From: Salvelinus alpinus
Taxonomy: Eukaryota; Chordata; Actinopteri; Salmoniformes; Salmonidae
Direction of reading: 5' to 3'
Length of the DNA stretch: 64,000 nt
NCBI RefSeq assembly: GCF_045679555.1
Contig: NC_092098.1
Location: 21,668,038-21,732,037 of the forward strand
Below the pieces are notes generated by a model. The model was given only the letters and a program-made list of their open reading frames with translations, was not told the DNA's origin and searched no databases. The position numbers and the translations under genes were made by a program. This document shows, one piece after another, positions 46,448-58,720 of this stretch (position 1 is its first letter; each line of letters opens with the position of its first letter).

Positions 46448-47190
46448 CCGGTAAGGTACGCCTGGTTTAGCCATCATATTCTAGATTTACAATGACTTTA
46501 TTTCCAAAATGATTTGTAATGTAAGTGAGGTCACTGATGTCACTGCTTTTATGATATCCCTTTATGATATCCCAATTCAGGTACATATGTACGCTATCCC
46601 TGATGCAGTGAAAATAATTACAAAAATGTAATAAAGAAGTAAGCTTTATGCGACAAACCCATTACACCTTTTAATTTGTCTCAATTCAGGTACATACCAA
46701 TGAGTGCCGCATTTATGATATCCCTTTAAGTGATAATATATATGATTTTTTCTCCACAGATTGTGTTGCCCAGTCCTCCTACCTGTTGGAGTGAAAGACC
46801 AGATAGGTGAATTGACCAGGTTGGTTGAGAGGATGGGTTAGGGGTGTGTCTGACAGACAGTCTGTCGCATCACCCCATGTGTCCTGTCGAGTGCTGATCC
46901 ACATTGCACAAATAAGCCAAAGTCGGAGAGACACTGTCTGTCTTTAACACAATATATTTGCTGCACAGAGCAAAGATGAGTTAAAATAAGAGTATTTTTT
47001 TAATTTAGCAAATGTGGGAAATAGGAGGGATAAATAAAGGTGTATTACAATCATGTACAAAATACCAAATATATTGATTTAGGAGTCACTGTAGAATGAA
47101 AACATCACAACACAAACATGGGACGAGATTGTCTCTTTGCTTGAAATAAACTATAAATGGCCATGATATTGTGTGTAATATACTCTATGT
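46448..47190 (+). other. gucy2d: Probable gucy2d 3' UTR with an intron
   Basis: Three bases after the stop is a strong donor (ccg|gtaagg, 46451). An acceptor tctccacag ends at 46759. AATAAA signals follow at 47033 and 47145. A 3' UTR intron agrees with mammalian GUCY2D, whose last exon is non-coding. This is inferred from splice consensus only. Confidence 0.5.
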
Positions 47191-47277
47191 ATCTCTACTG
47201 TCTCTTTTGCTTTGTAGAAATATTGGACAGAGTATGGAAAAGTGTTCATACTCCACTATATGACATGGGTATATTTA

Positions 47278-47560
47278 AGCAATAAGGCACGAGAGGGTGT
47301 GGTATATGACCAATAAACCACGGCTAAGGGATGTTCTTCTGCACGACGCAACGCGGAGTGCCTGGATACAACCCTTAGCCATGGTATATTGGCCATATAC
47401 CACAAACCTCAGAGGTGCCTTATTGCTATTATAAACTGGTTACCAATGTAATTAGAGGAGTAAAAATAAAAGTTGTGTCATACCCGTGATATACGGTCTG
47501 ATATACCACGGCTGTCAGCCAATCAGCATTCAGGGTTCGAACCACCCAGTTTATAATAAA
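47278..47560. mobile_element. Foldback element, copy 2, with an adjoining inverted unit
   Basis: 47278-47427 repeats the foldback of 33470-33621 (outer gcaataaggcac and gtgccttattgc). It is directly followed by a second inverted pair, attataaactgg (47428) and cccagtttataat (to about 47560). Non-coding. Confidence 0.75.
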
Positions 47561-48211
47561 ATGTAGCACATGCTCTATTTCAAATGTGGTACTGTAATCG
47601 CTCTCAATGATACCTTCATCTTAGAAGTAATGTATTTCCTTAAAGGTATAAGGTAGGCTGTTGAAGAATCTGGTCCAAGGCGTTCTGTTTTTTAAATGTC
47701 CTTATTGTCATGCTTCAATAATTAACGCCTTCTGATTGTTTGAATGATATTTGAGAAATATCAACCCATTAGAAAATATTCATTGATATTTTTTCAAACA
47801 TTTGCCAGTTGGAACATTAATTTAATCATTTTCAAATCAAATAAATGTATTGCAAAATCACTGTTCCCAAAATGAAGCTTCACGTAAACAGATTATTAGG
47901 AAAAACGTTCACTCATACATTTATTTCTATAGAGATAAAACTATTTCTACGCCCCTCTTTAAAATCATGCTTCATTCATGTTATTACTGTATTTCTTTTC
48001 TTATTCAATAAAATTCACGTATGTATAGGCAATATATCACACTTTTCTTTATTTTTTAACTGTAAATTTGTTTTAACATGAAGTGATATGCATTTTCTTA
48101 CAACAAAGAAATAAACTGAGCAATGGGTTGAATAAATGTTCCAATGGGAAACATTTAGATTAAAAAAATGAGACCAAATTGTAAACTTGTCAGGTTACAA
48201 ACTCATACCAG
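47561..48211. other. No gene recognised
   Basis: AT-rich sequence with chance frames only. Confidence 0.5.
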
Positions 48212-48710
48212 CAGCATACCACCCTGCATTTCACTGCTGGCTTACCTCTGATGCTAAACAGGGTCTGTTTTGGTTGGTCGTTGGATGGGTGATTAGATGC
48301 TGCTGGTAGTGGTGTTGGAGGGCCAGTAAGGGGCACTCTGGTCTAACAGAAATCCCAATGCCCCAGGCCAGTGAAGGGGACATTGCCCTGTGTAGGGTGC
48401 TGTCTTTCAGATGGGATGTTAAATGGGTATCTTGACTCTGTGGTCATTAAAAAATCCCATGGCACTTATTGTAAGAGTAGGCCCCATTCCATCATGGCCA
48501 CCTAATCATTCCCCTAATTGGCATAAATCAAACCTCACCTTTCCAGCTGATGTGTGGTGAGTGTTCTTGCACAAAATGGTTCCAGTGCATCACCCAGGTG
48601 GGTGCTACACATTGGTGGTGGATGATGTGAGTTTCTCCCTTACTATGTAGTGCTTTGAGTACCTCAGTTGGTAGAAAAGTGCTAAATAAAGCCAATCAAC
48701 TACAAACTCA
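48212..48710 (+). mobile_element. 5S-rRNA-derived SINE (SINE3-like)
   Basis: The head is a diverged 5S rRNA (accaccctgcatttcactgc, then tgatgctaaacagggt and gttggatgggtg, the internal Pol III promoter region). It is followed by a long body and ends in 'aagtgctaaataaagcc'. The 5S part lacks the 3' third, so it is not a 5S gene. Confidence 0.8.
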
Positions 48711-50000
48711 ATTCTTATAGGGTCTTGTCAACAGCATGTTGCCTTTCACTCAAGCTCTTTTCTGCTCTGTGAATTGGTTCAAATATTACATTTAAGTAAC
48801 ATAAAATGTTGGGGGAAAATAATGCCGGCACTCTTTTTGATTTCTACATATTCTACAGCTTTGAGTGATAGGGGACTGCTTACAAATCAAGAGCAGAGAC
48901 CGGAGTAAACTTGCCTGGCTACCAATGATGTGCATAAACCACGGTATATACCTGGCTACCCATCTACATCGCTCTGGCCACATGTTATGCCCACTAACGT
49001 TTCTTCTCCATGATGAGTCAGGATTTGCCTCCCTCCTCGACAACTTCTGGAATGCGAACACATTCTGACCATTCTGATTGATCTCATAACCGATGGGTTT
49101 GTGATTAAACGATGGGTTGGGCCAGAGCCGGCCTACATGATGACGATATCAACTTTGATACTCTGACTGGTTAGATTTGTTAGAGACAATCCAATCGCTG
49201 ATGAATTTGTTTTGTATGACGCCCCTCGTTTTGACGTAACACAAACAACTTCTATGATAGCAGATTCATACTAAATGTATGTGGTGTTCAATAGAGCAGT
49301 GGAATTAAATTCATGAGTCGTCAGGCAAAAAGTAAAACACCAGCTTGTGCTGTACATGGTTCCTATTAGGAATGAATTTATTCAAACAATGAGCTACATG
49401 TGTTTGGTCTAACATATATAGACTTAGTCTATTAAACCCAAAAAGCAATGTTTAGTTTGGTATTATGATGACTGAATTGTACATCTTGATGTGTGGTCTT
49501 ATGTGTGCTTGTGTAAATAAATAATGGTTTTAGTGATGTTTTATGTGTAAATGTACTTCGGTTTTACATACAACACATAACATGACCTCATTACCAACTG
49601 CACATATGAACATGGACAGAAATCCTTGACCTTGATCCCCTTGGTTGATGGTTTTAGGATTTAGAGAAAATCTTAATGTTTAATTGAATGTTCATAGTAT
49701 TGTGAATGACTACACATAGTAAAGGTATAATACGTTGTCATGATCAGCGATGATCTCATTCTGTATTCTCTGCATTAAACATCCATCATTTTTGCTGCAT
49801 TTCCAATTCCTGGCTGGTTTAAGAAAAGTCATATAAAGTAACAATATGAAAGCACAAACCATATACAACTCCAAGGAGTACATATAGTTTTATCAAAAGG
49901 CATAGAGGTTGAAATTATGGTCCTGGGTGGGAAGACCTATGTCATGACTGCACAGTGGGATAGAGCTACAGAACACTAGTTGATAAGAGCTAGAAACTAT
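48711..50000. other. No gene recognised
   Basis: Non-coding sequence, no repeat boundary recognised. Confidence 0.5.
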
Positions 50001-50400
50001 ACCATCCAGTGAAATTGGAGTATGCTTATTTAGGATGCATACTAAGCATCTTTCGTAAGGCTACAATCCTGAGTTTGTATTTCAGCCAAACAGCAGCCCC
50101 ACCACTTGATTTAGTAGAAAGCTGAGGGATGGGGCTGGAGAAATGTAACCACTCTCAAAATCAAAGACTGGCGCAATGGATGCAAGGACTGACAATCCAT
50201 GAGATTATGAACGTAAAGCATATTTACATATTTTGAAGCTATACATTGACTCAGCTGCGAACAAAAAACACAAACAAAAGACAATATCACCTATTTTCCT
50301 TGGCTTATTATAGGGTAATTAGGCAGTTGTAGTCCACATCCATTAAGTGTATATTCTTAAAGAATAAATGGGTATATCATTATTAAAAATAACCCATAAT
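50001..50400. repeat. Dispersed repeat related to 43535-43740
   Basis: Shares ggggctggagaaatgt and gactgacaatccatgag-type segments with intron 14 of gucy2d, and continues with a further AT-rich part. Looks like a teleost interspersed repeat of unknown class. Confidence 0.5.
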
Positions 50401-50749
50401 TGTGTCTTCAAGGTAATACGTGAGTAATTACATTGGTGTGAGTATAAGGCTAATTCTATGCTCATAAATAATTACTAATAAATAAAGCACCTAAAAGCAA
50501 TTTTGGTTATCTGCCATCTGTAATATATAATCTGGGATGTAGGATTATATGATTGAATGCGTGATATTTCCCATCCTAATGGAGAGGACACTATCTGAAC
50601 TGTAATTTGAGTGCGAAGGCTCCGCCTATTAAACTGTAACTAATTTGAACATTGGTCTGCATTGTTTTATTTAGATAAGGATTCTGTGGGCGTGGTTTGA
50701 CTGTACTAAATCTGATTGGCTTGAGACTCTATCAGTCAAGGTAGCAGTA
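50401..50749. other. No gene recognised
   Basis: Non-coding sequence upstream of the possible first exon of the zinc-finger gene. Confidence 0.4.
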
Positions 50750-51061
50750 GCACTACAGGCTTTTAGAGATACATCATTTAATAACTGTTACTGGTGAGCT
50801 GTCATTGACATCGAATGATCAAGCAATCTGAAACTAACCAGTAGCAGGTGTCTTCAACCACGCTCAAAGAGTCAGCCATCCAGCCGTGGTCTTTTTTCTA
50901 TTCGATTTGCGGCAAAACCGAAACGTCTGAGCAATTAGGCTACTGGTTGATTTGCATCTCGTAACAACACTATTTCATTGCACACAATGCAGGACAGAGC
51001 ATCACCAAGAATCAGATTCATTACGCGTTTCACGGATTTCCAGGAAGACCTATAACGAAAG
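50750..51061 (+). other. Possible non-coding first exon of the zinc-finger gene
   Basis: A relatively CG-containing block ends in a consensus donor (cgaaag|gtaaaa at 51061/51062). The next suitable acceptor ahead of the ATG is at 54736. No ATG-led frame continues across, so it would be 5' UTR. The link is by position and splice consensus only. Confidence 0.3.
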
Positions 51062-52192
51062 GTAAAACTTGGATAAAGAAACGCATGGCATAGCCACATA
51101 TTTTATTGTACTGCTAATAATTATACATTTGTCAATTTACTATGTTTTGATGTGTATATGCGCCAGTCGCCCTCTAGAACTCGCTTTATAGCCCATTGGA
51201 CATTGTCGGTATGAATTCAACAGTCGTGACCCCGCTTTTAAATGCATATTTATGAATTTACAAGTGAAACACTGTGATCCATATGGAAATAATGCAACCG
51301 TTTGCCTCCACAGTTATTGCGACGTGTCATTGTGTTTCTACTACAAATCTAGGATAAATGTTATCAAAATGTAAGGGTCCCATTTCGTTTCAAATATGGA
51401 TATTGCTGTAGTCCAGTTACTTTTGTGCTGTTGAGCGCACGAGGGCGGGCCAGCCCAAATATATGTGGGGAGGGAAAAACCAAGACAACAAATCCTCCAA
51501 ATGTAGGCCACCGTGCATGACCCAATTCCTCTTGCGAGTGTATATGGAACACGGCGTTCCCCCCGCCCCTCGTCACGGCTCGGCACAGTTCCAAAGCAAA
51601 TCTTTCTGTGTTTCACTGTGCCAGGATGGTAGGTTCAATTAAAAAACTACACTACAATAAGTAGGTTATCATGCATATATAAGATTATATTGGGATTCCT
51701 CCTATTGCTGTTATTTCACTGTCTCTAATGACGATGGCAACAAACACACAAAGTATTTTAAAGAAACAAAAGAAAAAATATATTGTGAATCAAAATGCTG
51801 AATATGTATGACATTTAGAAAGTCATGTGTGCATACATTTGACGTAGTAGTCAAGTTTAGCTTCTCCGTCTAACCTTCTATGTCTTCCCTTGAATCTAGC
51901 CATACTTATTGCAGTGAGCAGGGTGAGGTTTGTATTAAAGTATCGTGGCTCAAGCTTGGCATTTGTTGCAAGGCCAATAGATTGTGCTGCTGTGTGACAG
52001 ATGTTTTGTTTTGGCCCCCTGGCAGTGTGATCAGTCTGCCTCTGACCTACTTTTCTCCTAACTTCATACCTGCAAAGCCATTTATCTCCCTGGGGTTGGA
52101 GGAGCAGCACACAGCATCTTCAACTGGACCCAGTTTTACCCTTATTATCAGCATCTGGTCAACCTATATTGGTCACACTGGTCAACTTACTG
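51062..52192. other. No gene recognised
   Basis: Would be intron 1 of the zinc-finger gene if the first exon is right. Short chance frames only. Confidence 0.4.
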
Positions 52193-52407
52193 TACACTGA
52201 TTGTACAAAACATTAAGGACACCTTCCTAATATTGATATTCACCCTCTGAATGGCACACATACACAATCCTTGTCTCAATTGTCTCAAGGCCTAGAAATC
52301 ATTCTTTAACCTGTCTCCTCCCCTTCATCTACACTGATTGAAGTGGATTTAACAAGTGATATCAAATCAAATTAAGCTTTATTTATACAGCACATTTCAG
52401 ACATGGA

Positions 52408-52503
52408 ACACGGCGGCAGGTAGCCTAGTGGTTAGAGCGTTGTACTAGTAACTGAAAGGTTGCAAGATCGAATCCCCGAGCCAACAAGGTAAAAATCTGT
52501 TGT
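52408..52503 (+). mobile_element. HpaI-type SINE, 5' head only
   Basis: cggcggcaggtagcctagtg, box A and box B (gcaagatcgaatccccgag) match the head of the SINE at 37966-38157 in opposite orientation. It breaks off after 'aaaaatctgttgttc' where LINE sequence begins. Confidence 0.85.
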
Positions 52504-54071
52504 TCAGCACTTACTTTTCTTCAGAAGGGGTTTCACCATAGCAGTTTTTAGTGCAGTGGGGAAAGTGCCTGTGAACAGGGAGTGATTAACAATAGCTTGC
52601 ATTTCTTCAGATATGCAATTGAAAACTGTTTTGAAGAAGGTGGTGGGGATAGGATCGAGAAGGCAGGTAGAAGGTTTAAGTTGTGATATCACTTTTCTGA
52701 GCATGTCTGTGTCAACCAGGGAAAATAAATCCATAGTGCCTTTGTGTGGTGGGCTAGGGCACATATCATCAAACTTCTCATCAGGTCTCGCTTGACTGAT
52801 ACCCAGCCTAATGTTGGTTATCTTATCTCTGAAATATGCCGCAAACTCATCACATTTAGATATGGAAGAAAGTTCACATAAGTTTGCGGGGGTAGGATTT
52901 ATCAGGCCATCAATGGTCGAGAAGAGCACACTCAAATGATTCTGATTATTAGTGATCAAGTTAGAAAAATGAGCCCGTCTGGTATTTCTAATTGCTTTAT
53001 TGCTCTCTCAGAATATCATAATAGACCTGCAACTTTGATTTCCTTCACTTCTGTTATTCTGTAATTTCCCTTTAATCTATTAGTTTCCTCACTCATCCAA
53101 GGGGCTCTCCGTTTGAATGTGGCCTTTTTCAACTTTACTGGAGCTGTAGCATCAATGGTTGCCCTTAATTGATCTACTAAATTATCAAAAGAGGAAGGCA
53201 GAATACGTGATGGAGTATTGCTCATACATACACTCAATGAAATCTGTAGAGGTAAGATCTTCAGTGGTAACATGAATATTAAAATCACCCAACACAATGA
53301 TTTTGTCATAGTTCTCAAGGACAATAGACAATAAATAGACAATAAATAAAAATCAGTAAAGAAAGTGGGGCAGTGCTTTGGTGACCTATATAGAGTTATG
53401 GCCAGCACTAGTGGCTGACATTTAAACAGTATAGCATGATGTTCAAAAGACCCAAAGTTGAAATGAAATGTCCTTACAGCTGAGAGCGTTAGTAAAAATA
53501 GAAGCTGTCCCCCCACCCTTTCCCCCTTTTCTGATGGGGGGGGGGTCAATAAAAGTGGTACTACAGTCTGAAGACAGCCATGTTTCAGTGAAATGCAATC
53601 AACTTTGCGCTCAGTAATGAGGTCATTCACGAGAAAGGTTTTACTAGTGATTTCTCTAGTGATCTGCCTAGAGGTAACCAATGGAATAACTATTAAATTT
53701 TTAATGTTACAACCACGTTTTCTGACAGTCTCCAATCTATCAGAATGGTAGGAGATGACAGTTTGTATAAACTCACTAGAAGGTAGAGTTAAAGGAACAT
53801 AAATTAGGTTACTCACAATAACCATAGTGCAATTTCTATAGGAGTTGATATGGTTTCCAAGTCCTCTGTTGCTTATTCTGACAGGAAGAACTGGAGCACT
53901 ACCACTGAGCGAACAGCCAGAGAATCTCTTCCCTAAGATGCTTGATGGTGGTGCATTTAGGGGAGACAGATTTCTGTCCAGTTTCCAGTTCCACCGTATC
54001 TTCATCTTGTGATTGTGTGGAAATCTCATCTCATACCTTAAGTCTTTATGCCCAGCGGTGGATAAAAACAC
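52504..54071 (-). pseudogene. L2-like endonuclease and pre-RT region, broken
   Basis: The frame 53016-54071 carries LVNDLITERKVDCISL and LAITLYRSPKHCP, diverged counterparts of the endonuclease segments of fish L2 elements, and ends in RRAPWMSEETNRLK. 52504-52959 continues with FRDKITNIR, LKPSTCLLDPIPTTFFK and LKTAMVKPLLKK, the segment before the RT fingers. The catalytic RT motifs are absent. It is not a host gene despite its 351-codon frame. Confidence 0.7.
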
Positions 54072-54374
54072 CTGTGGGCTAGCACTGCTCCATTTTCATG
54101 ATGGCTAGCAGCTAACTGCTACTTAACAGGAATCCGGGACACCAACTTGTGGTCCCAACCGCGTCGCGAATCAGTAGCAATACAAAAACTTTAGCTATTA
54201 TTGAAAACTATTTAATTTAATTTATTTCATAAAAACAACAAACCGAGTGTAGGCAGTACACTGTACTGTTGCATGCTCTGATGACGTCTGTTCAATAAGG
54301 GATCATAGCGTTCACCTGGTCAGTCAATGTCATGGAAAGAGCAGGTGTCCTTAATGTTTTGTGCACTCAGTGTA

Positions 54375-54736
54375 TATCTATACTATACAGCTGCTTATGG
54401 CTATTTCTGAGAAGAGGAAACCCCTAAGCTAATTATTGTGCTCAGGTCAGGACTGCATACTTAATAATATGTTGCTTAGCAGAGAGGAACTGGACAGGAC
54501 ATGCAATTCTAAGTGAGGATAATTCAAAAGACAAACAGCTGTGAATTTACATCTATTTGATTGACACATCTTAGGGAAAAAAGCAGGATATACATTTAAG
54601 CAAAGTAGAACAACCTCCATTATTGCCACAACATTACTGGATATATTTGGAAATGGTTTCCGATATTTGAAGCCTGGTTTTACCAATTGGGGGTTAACCA
54701 AAATTTTATATTTAACTGTGTTTGGTGCGTTTTCAG
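54375..54736. other. No gene recognised
   Basis: End of the putative intron; the acceptor gcgttttcag lies at its right border. Confidence 0.5.
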
Positions 54737-54745
54737 AGGCCAGCC

Positions 54746-55859
54746 ATGGAGGACAGGAGACTTCCCCCTACAGTTCCCTTAGTGGTCAAAACTGAGCCAG
54801 ACACAGAGACCCGTAGGGTGAGAGAGGAGGAACAGCCTACCATTCCCATCAGGGTTAAAAAAGAGGACCTCTCTGAGGTGCCCCTCAAAATGCCCAGATT
54901 CAAGTACGTGGACTTCCCTTCGCTACACCAGTGCATCCAGCAGCTCACTGTGCCACCCCTGGACAGCTGGCTGGAGGGCTTTCCCCTGGCTCTGGGAAGA
55001 CCCTCTGGAGGACACACCCCTGTCACTTCCAAGGAGAGAGTTCCCAAGTTTCGGTATGTAGATTATCCCTCTCTGCACCACTGCATCCAGCAGCTGTCTG
55101 TGCCGCCTCTGGAGAGCTGGAGCTCGGGGTTGGCCAGATCAGGGTGTGGGGTGACAGGGGGACCTGGATCCACCAACTCTCAGCCCAGCTCTGTGAGGGG
55201 GAATCAGACAATACAGGGAGATGGTTCAGCATCGGCTTACAAGCAGGACAAGTATACTGCTTTCCCCTTTCCTGGTCCTAACTCCGGCTCCATCCAGTGT
55301 GTGACCTCCTCAAACGAGGCATCCCATAAGCCTCAGCGGCTTCAGCTGCTCTTGAGCAGTCCACCCAGAACCAGGCCCCCATTAAGCTCACAGGGGGAAG
55401 AGGCTCGCCATAAGGTGGTGTGTTCAGATCAGCTGTCTCAAAAGTTCTCTAATCCAAAATCTTGCGTTGCTGGAATGAAGCGTGTCAGAGGAGCGGGACC
55501 ACTCCATCAGAGCAATAGGAAGTCAGCTGGTGATGATGAATGGAATGCAGACCTAAAAAAATCTCCACAAAGTCATCAAGAGGCCCAAGTAAAGCTAAGT
55601 GACTCTCCTGACCTAGGACAAGGGTTTTGGAGAACCATCCCAGAGTCTGTCTGCCCCTTTTGCCAAAATATGTTTTCAGATCCAGAGGAATTGCGGATCC
55701 ACCAGAAGAGTCACAGAGAAAAAGGTAAGTCTGTAGTACCCTGAAACAGTTCTGGATATGTGACAAATCCTTCTTTAACTGATCAAATTGTGTATCAAAC
55801 AATGATGAATCTTGTCTCATGTTTGTCATATAATTTCAGAAGCCTCATTGATGTCTTGA
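54746..55859 (+). CDS. Unrecognised protein with one C2H2 zinc finger, 332 aa, two exons
   Basis: The family is not recognised. Exon 54746-55724 follows the acceptor ttttcag (ends 54736). The ATG has a strong context (gccagccATGG). The donor aaag|gtaagt joins in phase 1 to a short last exon 55840-55859 (EASLMS, stop). Seen: VKTE (14-17) and VKKE (37-40), sumoylation-type sites in an acidic N-terminus; two copies of a 26-residue block (PRFKYVDFPSLHQCIQQL..PPL at 50-75, PKFRYVDYPSLHHCIQQL..PPL at 100-125); a low-complexity middle; and CPFCQNMF..H...H (Cys303, Cys306, His319, His323), a canonical C2H2 finger. A nuclear regulator is a reasonable inference, no more. Unspliced reading would end GKSVVP at 55741. 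A signal ATTAAA is at 56646. Confidence 0.75.
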
Positions 55860-56853
55860 CCAAGGAAATGTACAGCTGACAACAATGAACATCTTAAAAA
55901 CTGTGCATCTACTTCAGTACTTGCTACACAGGCATGGACTAGGTCAGGCTTCTCCACAAATTATTGGTCACCTGATAAGAGTTCCACTGAGGTTGTTTTG
56001 AGTGTTCAGTGTTTATCTTGATGACCTAAGTGACTGACTACAAACAAACCACTTTAGCTAAGGGCTTCATTCATAATTCAGTCTAGGAATTAAGCTCTCA
56101 ATGTAAAAGACTGACCTGCAGTGGCTCTTGGTGGTCTTACAACTCCTTATTTACCGATGGGTTAATTTGCCAGGAGGGGGTACACATTAGATGAGATATA
56201 ACAAGGAAATGAGCCATTTGATGTTGTTTAAATTAAAATGTCAGGAATTAGATTGTAATGCATTGCAGTGCATACATTTTTGTATTACTGTAGTTGAGAA
56301 TTAGGCTTTCATTTATTTTCCTTAAAAGGGATGCCAATGTTTTCCTGTTTACAAGCTGTTTTTGGCAGAAAAATTAATAAGTGGGGGTATCAGCACCTTG
56401 TTGACTGGAGATGGCTGCCTGTTCCAATATTTCAACATAATTATCTAGATTTGGGTGCCTATAAAACCTTTAACTTCTGGCTTATGCTGTGAAACAACAC
56501 ATGCTTCCTTATAATTTCTTATCTAATGTTTTTATGCTTTGTATTTTAATGTTTCTTTTTTACAATGACAATTATATATATTATTGATTGTATTGTCTAG
56601 AAATAACTTTACACTTTTCTTAAACTTTGTTTTCAATTCTGTGTGCATTAAAGATTTTCTAGTAAAGATTACTCTACTTTACATCTCCAACAAATGTTTT
56701 ACACTTACAAGTGTCACATTGTTTTCAGTACATACTATACAGCGTCATCTAGAAATTTCCTTGAAAATAGCCATGATTATTTAGAGCTCATCTCAATTTA
56801 GAGCTCCATCGATTTAGAGCTCCATTATTTAGAGCTCCATCGATAACATAATG
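55860..56853. other. Probable 3' UTR and flank of the zinc-finger gene
   Basis: AT-rich, no frame. ATTAAA near 56646 may be the polyadenylation signal. Confidence 0.45.
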
Positions 56854-56864
56854 ACAAAATTATT

Positions 56865-57253
56865 ATATATATTTTTTAATTTACCCCGTTTTCTCCCCAA
56901 TTTCATGGTATCCAATTGATAGTTACAGTCTTGTCTCATCGCTGCAACTCCCGTACGGACTCAGGAGAGGCGAAGGTCGAGAACCAAGCGTCCTCTGAAA
57001 CACAACCCAGCCACTGCTTCTTGACACAATGCCCGCTTAACCCGGAAGCCAGCCGCACCAATGTGTCAGAGGAAACAGCGTCCACTGCGCCCGGCCCGCC
57101 ACAGGAGTCGCTAGTGCGCCGTCCCTGCCGGCCAAACCCTCCCCTAACCCAGACGACGCTGGGCCAATTGTGCGCCGCCCCATGGGTCCCCCGGTTGCGG
57201 CCGGCTACGACAGAGCCTGGACTCAAACCCAGAATCCACTCGGGAGGCCCATA
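56865..57253 (-). mobile_element. tRNA-derived SINE, head internally deleted, 11-bp target duplication
   Basis: Same family as 39982-40437 in the same orientation. The duplication acaaaattatt lies at 56854-56864 and 57254-57264. Between the first bases (gcctcccgagtgg) and box B (tttgagtccaggctc) about 50 bases including box A are lost. Confidence 0.85.
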
Positions 57254-57389
57254 ACAAAATTATTTATAATGATGTATGGCTATGATTAAGAACTAGGCCT
57301 ATACCATTAAAAGTTGTAAAGTAAACCAATCCAGACCATAACTAAATGCTTTTTATGTAAACAATGTGGCATCACTGTCATCCCACATT

Positions 57390-58035
57390 AAAAAAATACT
57401 TACGTTTACTATAGTACTTACTATAGCATTCTGTAGTAAACTGTAGAATACTATACTACAAACTGTAGTATCCCTCGAGCATGTGTAGTACATATAGAAT
57501 GTTGTAGCATACTGTAGAATACTATAGTAAATGTTGTAGTATACCGTAGAATACTATAGTAAATACTACAGTAATGTTTCCAAAATCACTAGTCTGCAAA
57601 AACAAAACTTTTTAAACTAAAGTAAATACTAGTAAAATGCTAAAAAAAATCCTAGGGGTATGAATACTTTTGTAAGGCACTGTACAGGTTATAGAAAATG
57701 TGCTCTTTTAGTATTTATTCAGTAGGCTTCCTCAAGGAGATCGCTTCCACTGCTATGTCAAAGATAAAACAAAAAATGCTATAGTAAATACTACAGTAAT
57801 GTCTGCAAAAACACTACAGTAAACACTTCAGTATACTGCAGTATGTAAAACACTACAGTAAATACTACACTATACAACAAACTGCAAAAATACTACATTA
57901 CTATAGTATGCACTACAGTTATTTTAATACAGGATTTATACTATAGTTAACTGTAAATACTACAGTAAGGTCTGCAAAACCACCAGTGAATACTATAGTA
58001 TTTATACCATAATATACTACAGTATTTTTTCCATA
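57390..58035. repeat. Dense array of tactatagta/tactacagta palindromes
   Basis: Over 600 bp the motif tact(a/g)(t/c)agta and close variants recur some 30 times in both orientations at irregular spacing. No coding frame. A transposon end structure could not be defined. Confidence 0.75.
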
Positions 58036-58720
58036 TGGGATGGAACTTTCCATTCAAATAATGCAGTGGTTTAAAGTACTTAAGTAAAAATACTTTGAAG
58101 TACTACTAGTCATTTCTTTTTTTGGGGGGGGGGGGGTATCTGTACTTTACTATTTATCATTTTTCACAAGTTTTACTCCACTACATTCCTAAAGAAAATA
58201 ATGTAGTTTTTACTCCATACACTTTCCCTGACACCCAAGTGCTCATTACATTTTGAATGCTTAGCAGGACAAGAAAACAGTCCAATTCACACATTTATCA
58301 AGAGAACATCCATGGTCATCCCTACTGCCTCTGATCTTGGGGACTCACTAAACACAAATGCTTAGTTTGTAAATGATGTCTGAGTGTTGGAGTGTGTCCC
58401 TGGCTATCCGTAAATTTAAAAACCAAGAATGGTGCCCAGGGACGTCATGCACCCAAAATCTGAAGCCACAAACTACAGGAGGATGGCTGGTGGGGTGGTC
58501 CGGAAGGGAGCTAGACCCCCGTACTTAAGTTGGAGAATTTTGAAAACACATGAAAAAGCTTTTTCCTGCAATCTAGAGCCATAATCATTATGCTTAATTC
58601 TATGTAAAAAAATTACTTAATTTTTCCTGCGTATCTGAGCTGCTCTTTTGAAGAAAAGATTGAAAGGAATGTGAGTCTTATTCAGTACATTTAGTTTTTG
58701 CTTGCTTTTCTAAATTCTAC

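Larger units (their letters stand above)
52367..54289 (-). mobile_element. L2-like LINE, 5' half, joined to a SINE fragment
   Basis: In minus orientation the element starts near 54289 and has an endonuclease domain, then ends its coding at 52504. There the reverse transcriptase and 3' UTR are replaced by a 95-bp SINE piece. The extreme 3' end (about 52367-52407, tttatttatacagcacattt in plus orientation) is still present. Confidence 0.7.
52193..54374. mobile_element. DNA transposon split by a LINE/SINE composite
   Basis: The ends tacactgattgtacaaaaca (52193) and gttttgtgcactcagtgta (to 54374) are inverted with two differences. The sequence beside each end (to about 52366 and from about 54289) forms the two halves of a short non-coding transposon common in salmonids. 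The 1.9 kb between them is foreign. Confidence 0.8.

Noticed and set aside
48212-48320. 5S rRNA gene
   Set aside because: Diverged and lacking the 3' part; it continues into a SINE3-like body.
53016-54071. 351-codon minus-strand frame as a host gene
   Set aside because: Parts match the endonuclease region of L2-like LINEs, it is flanked by LINE and transposon sequence, and the following RT region is broken.
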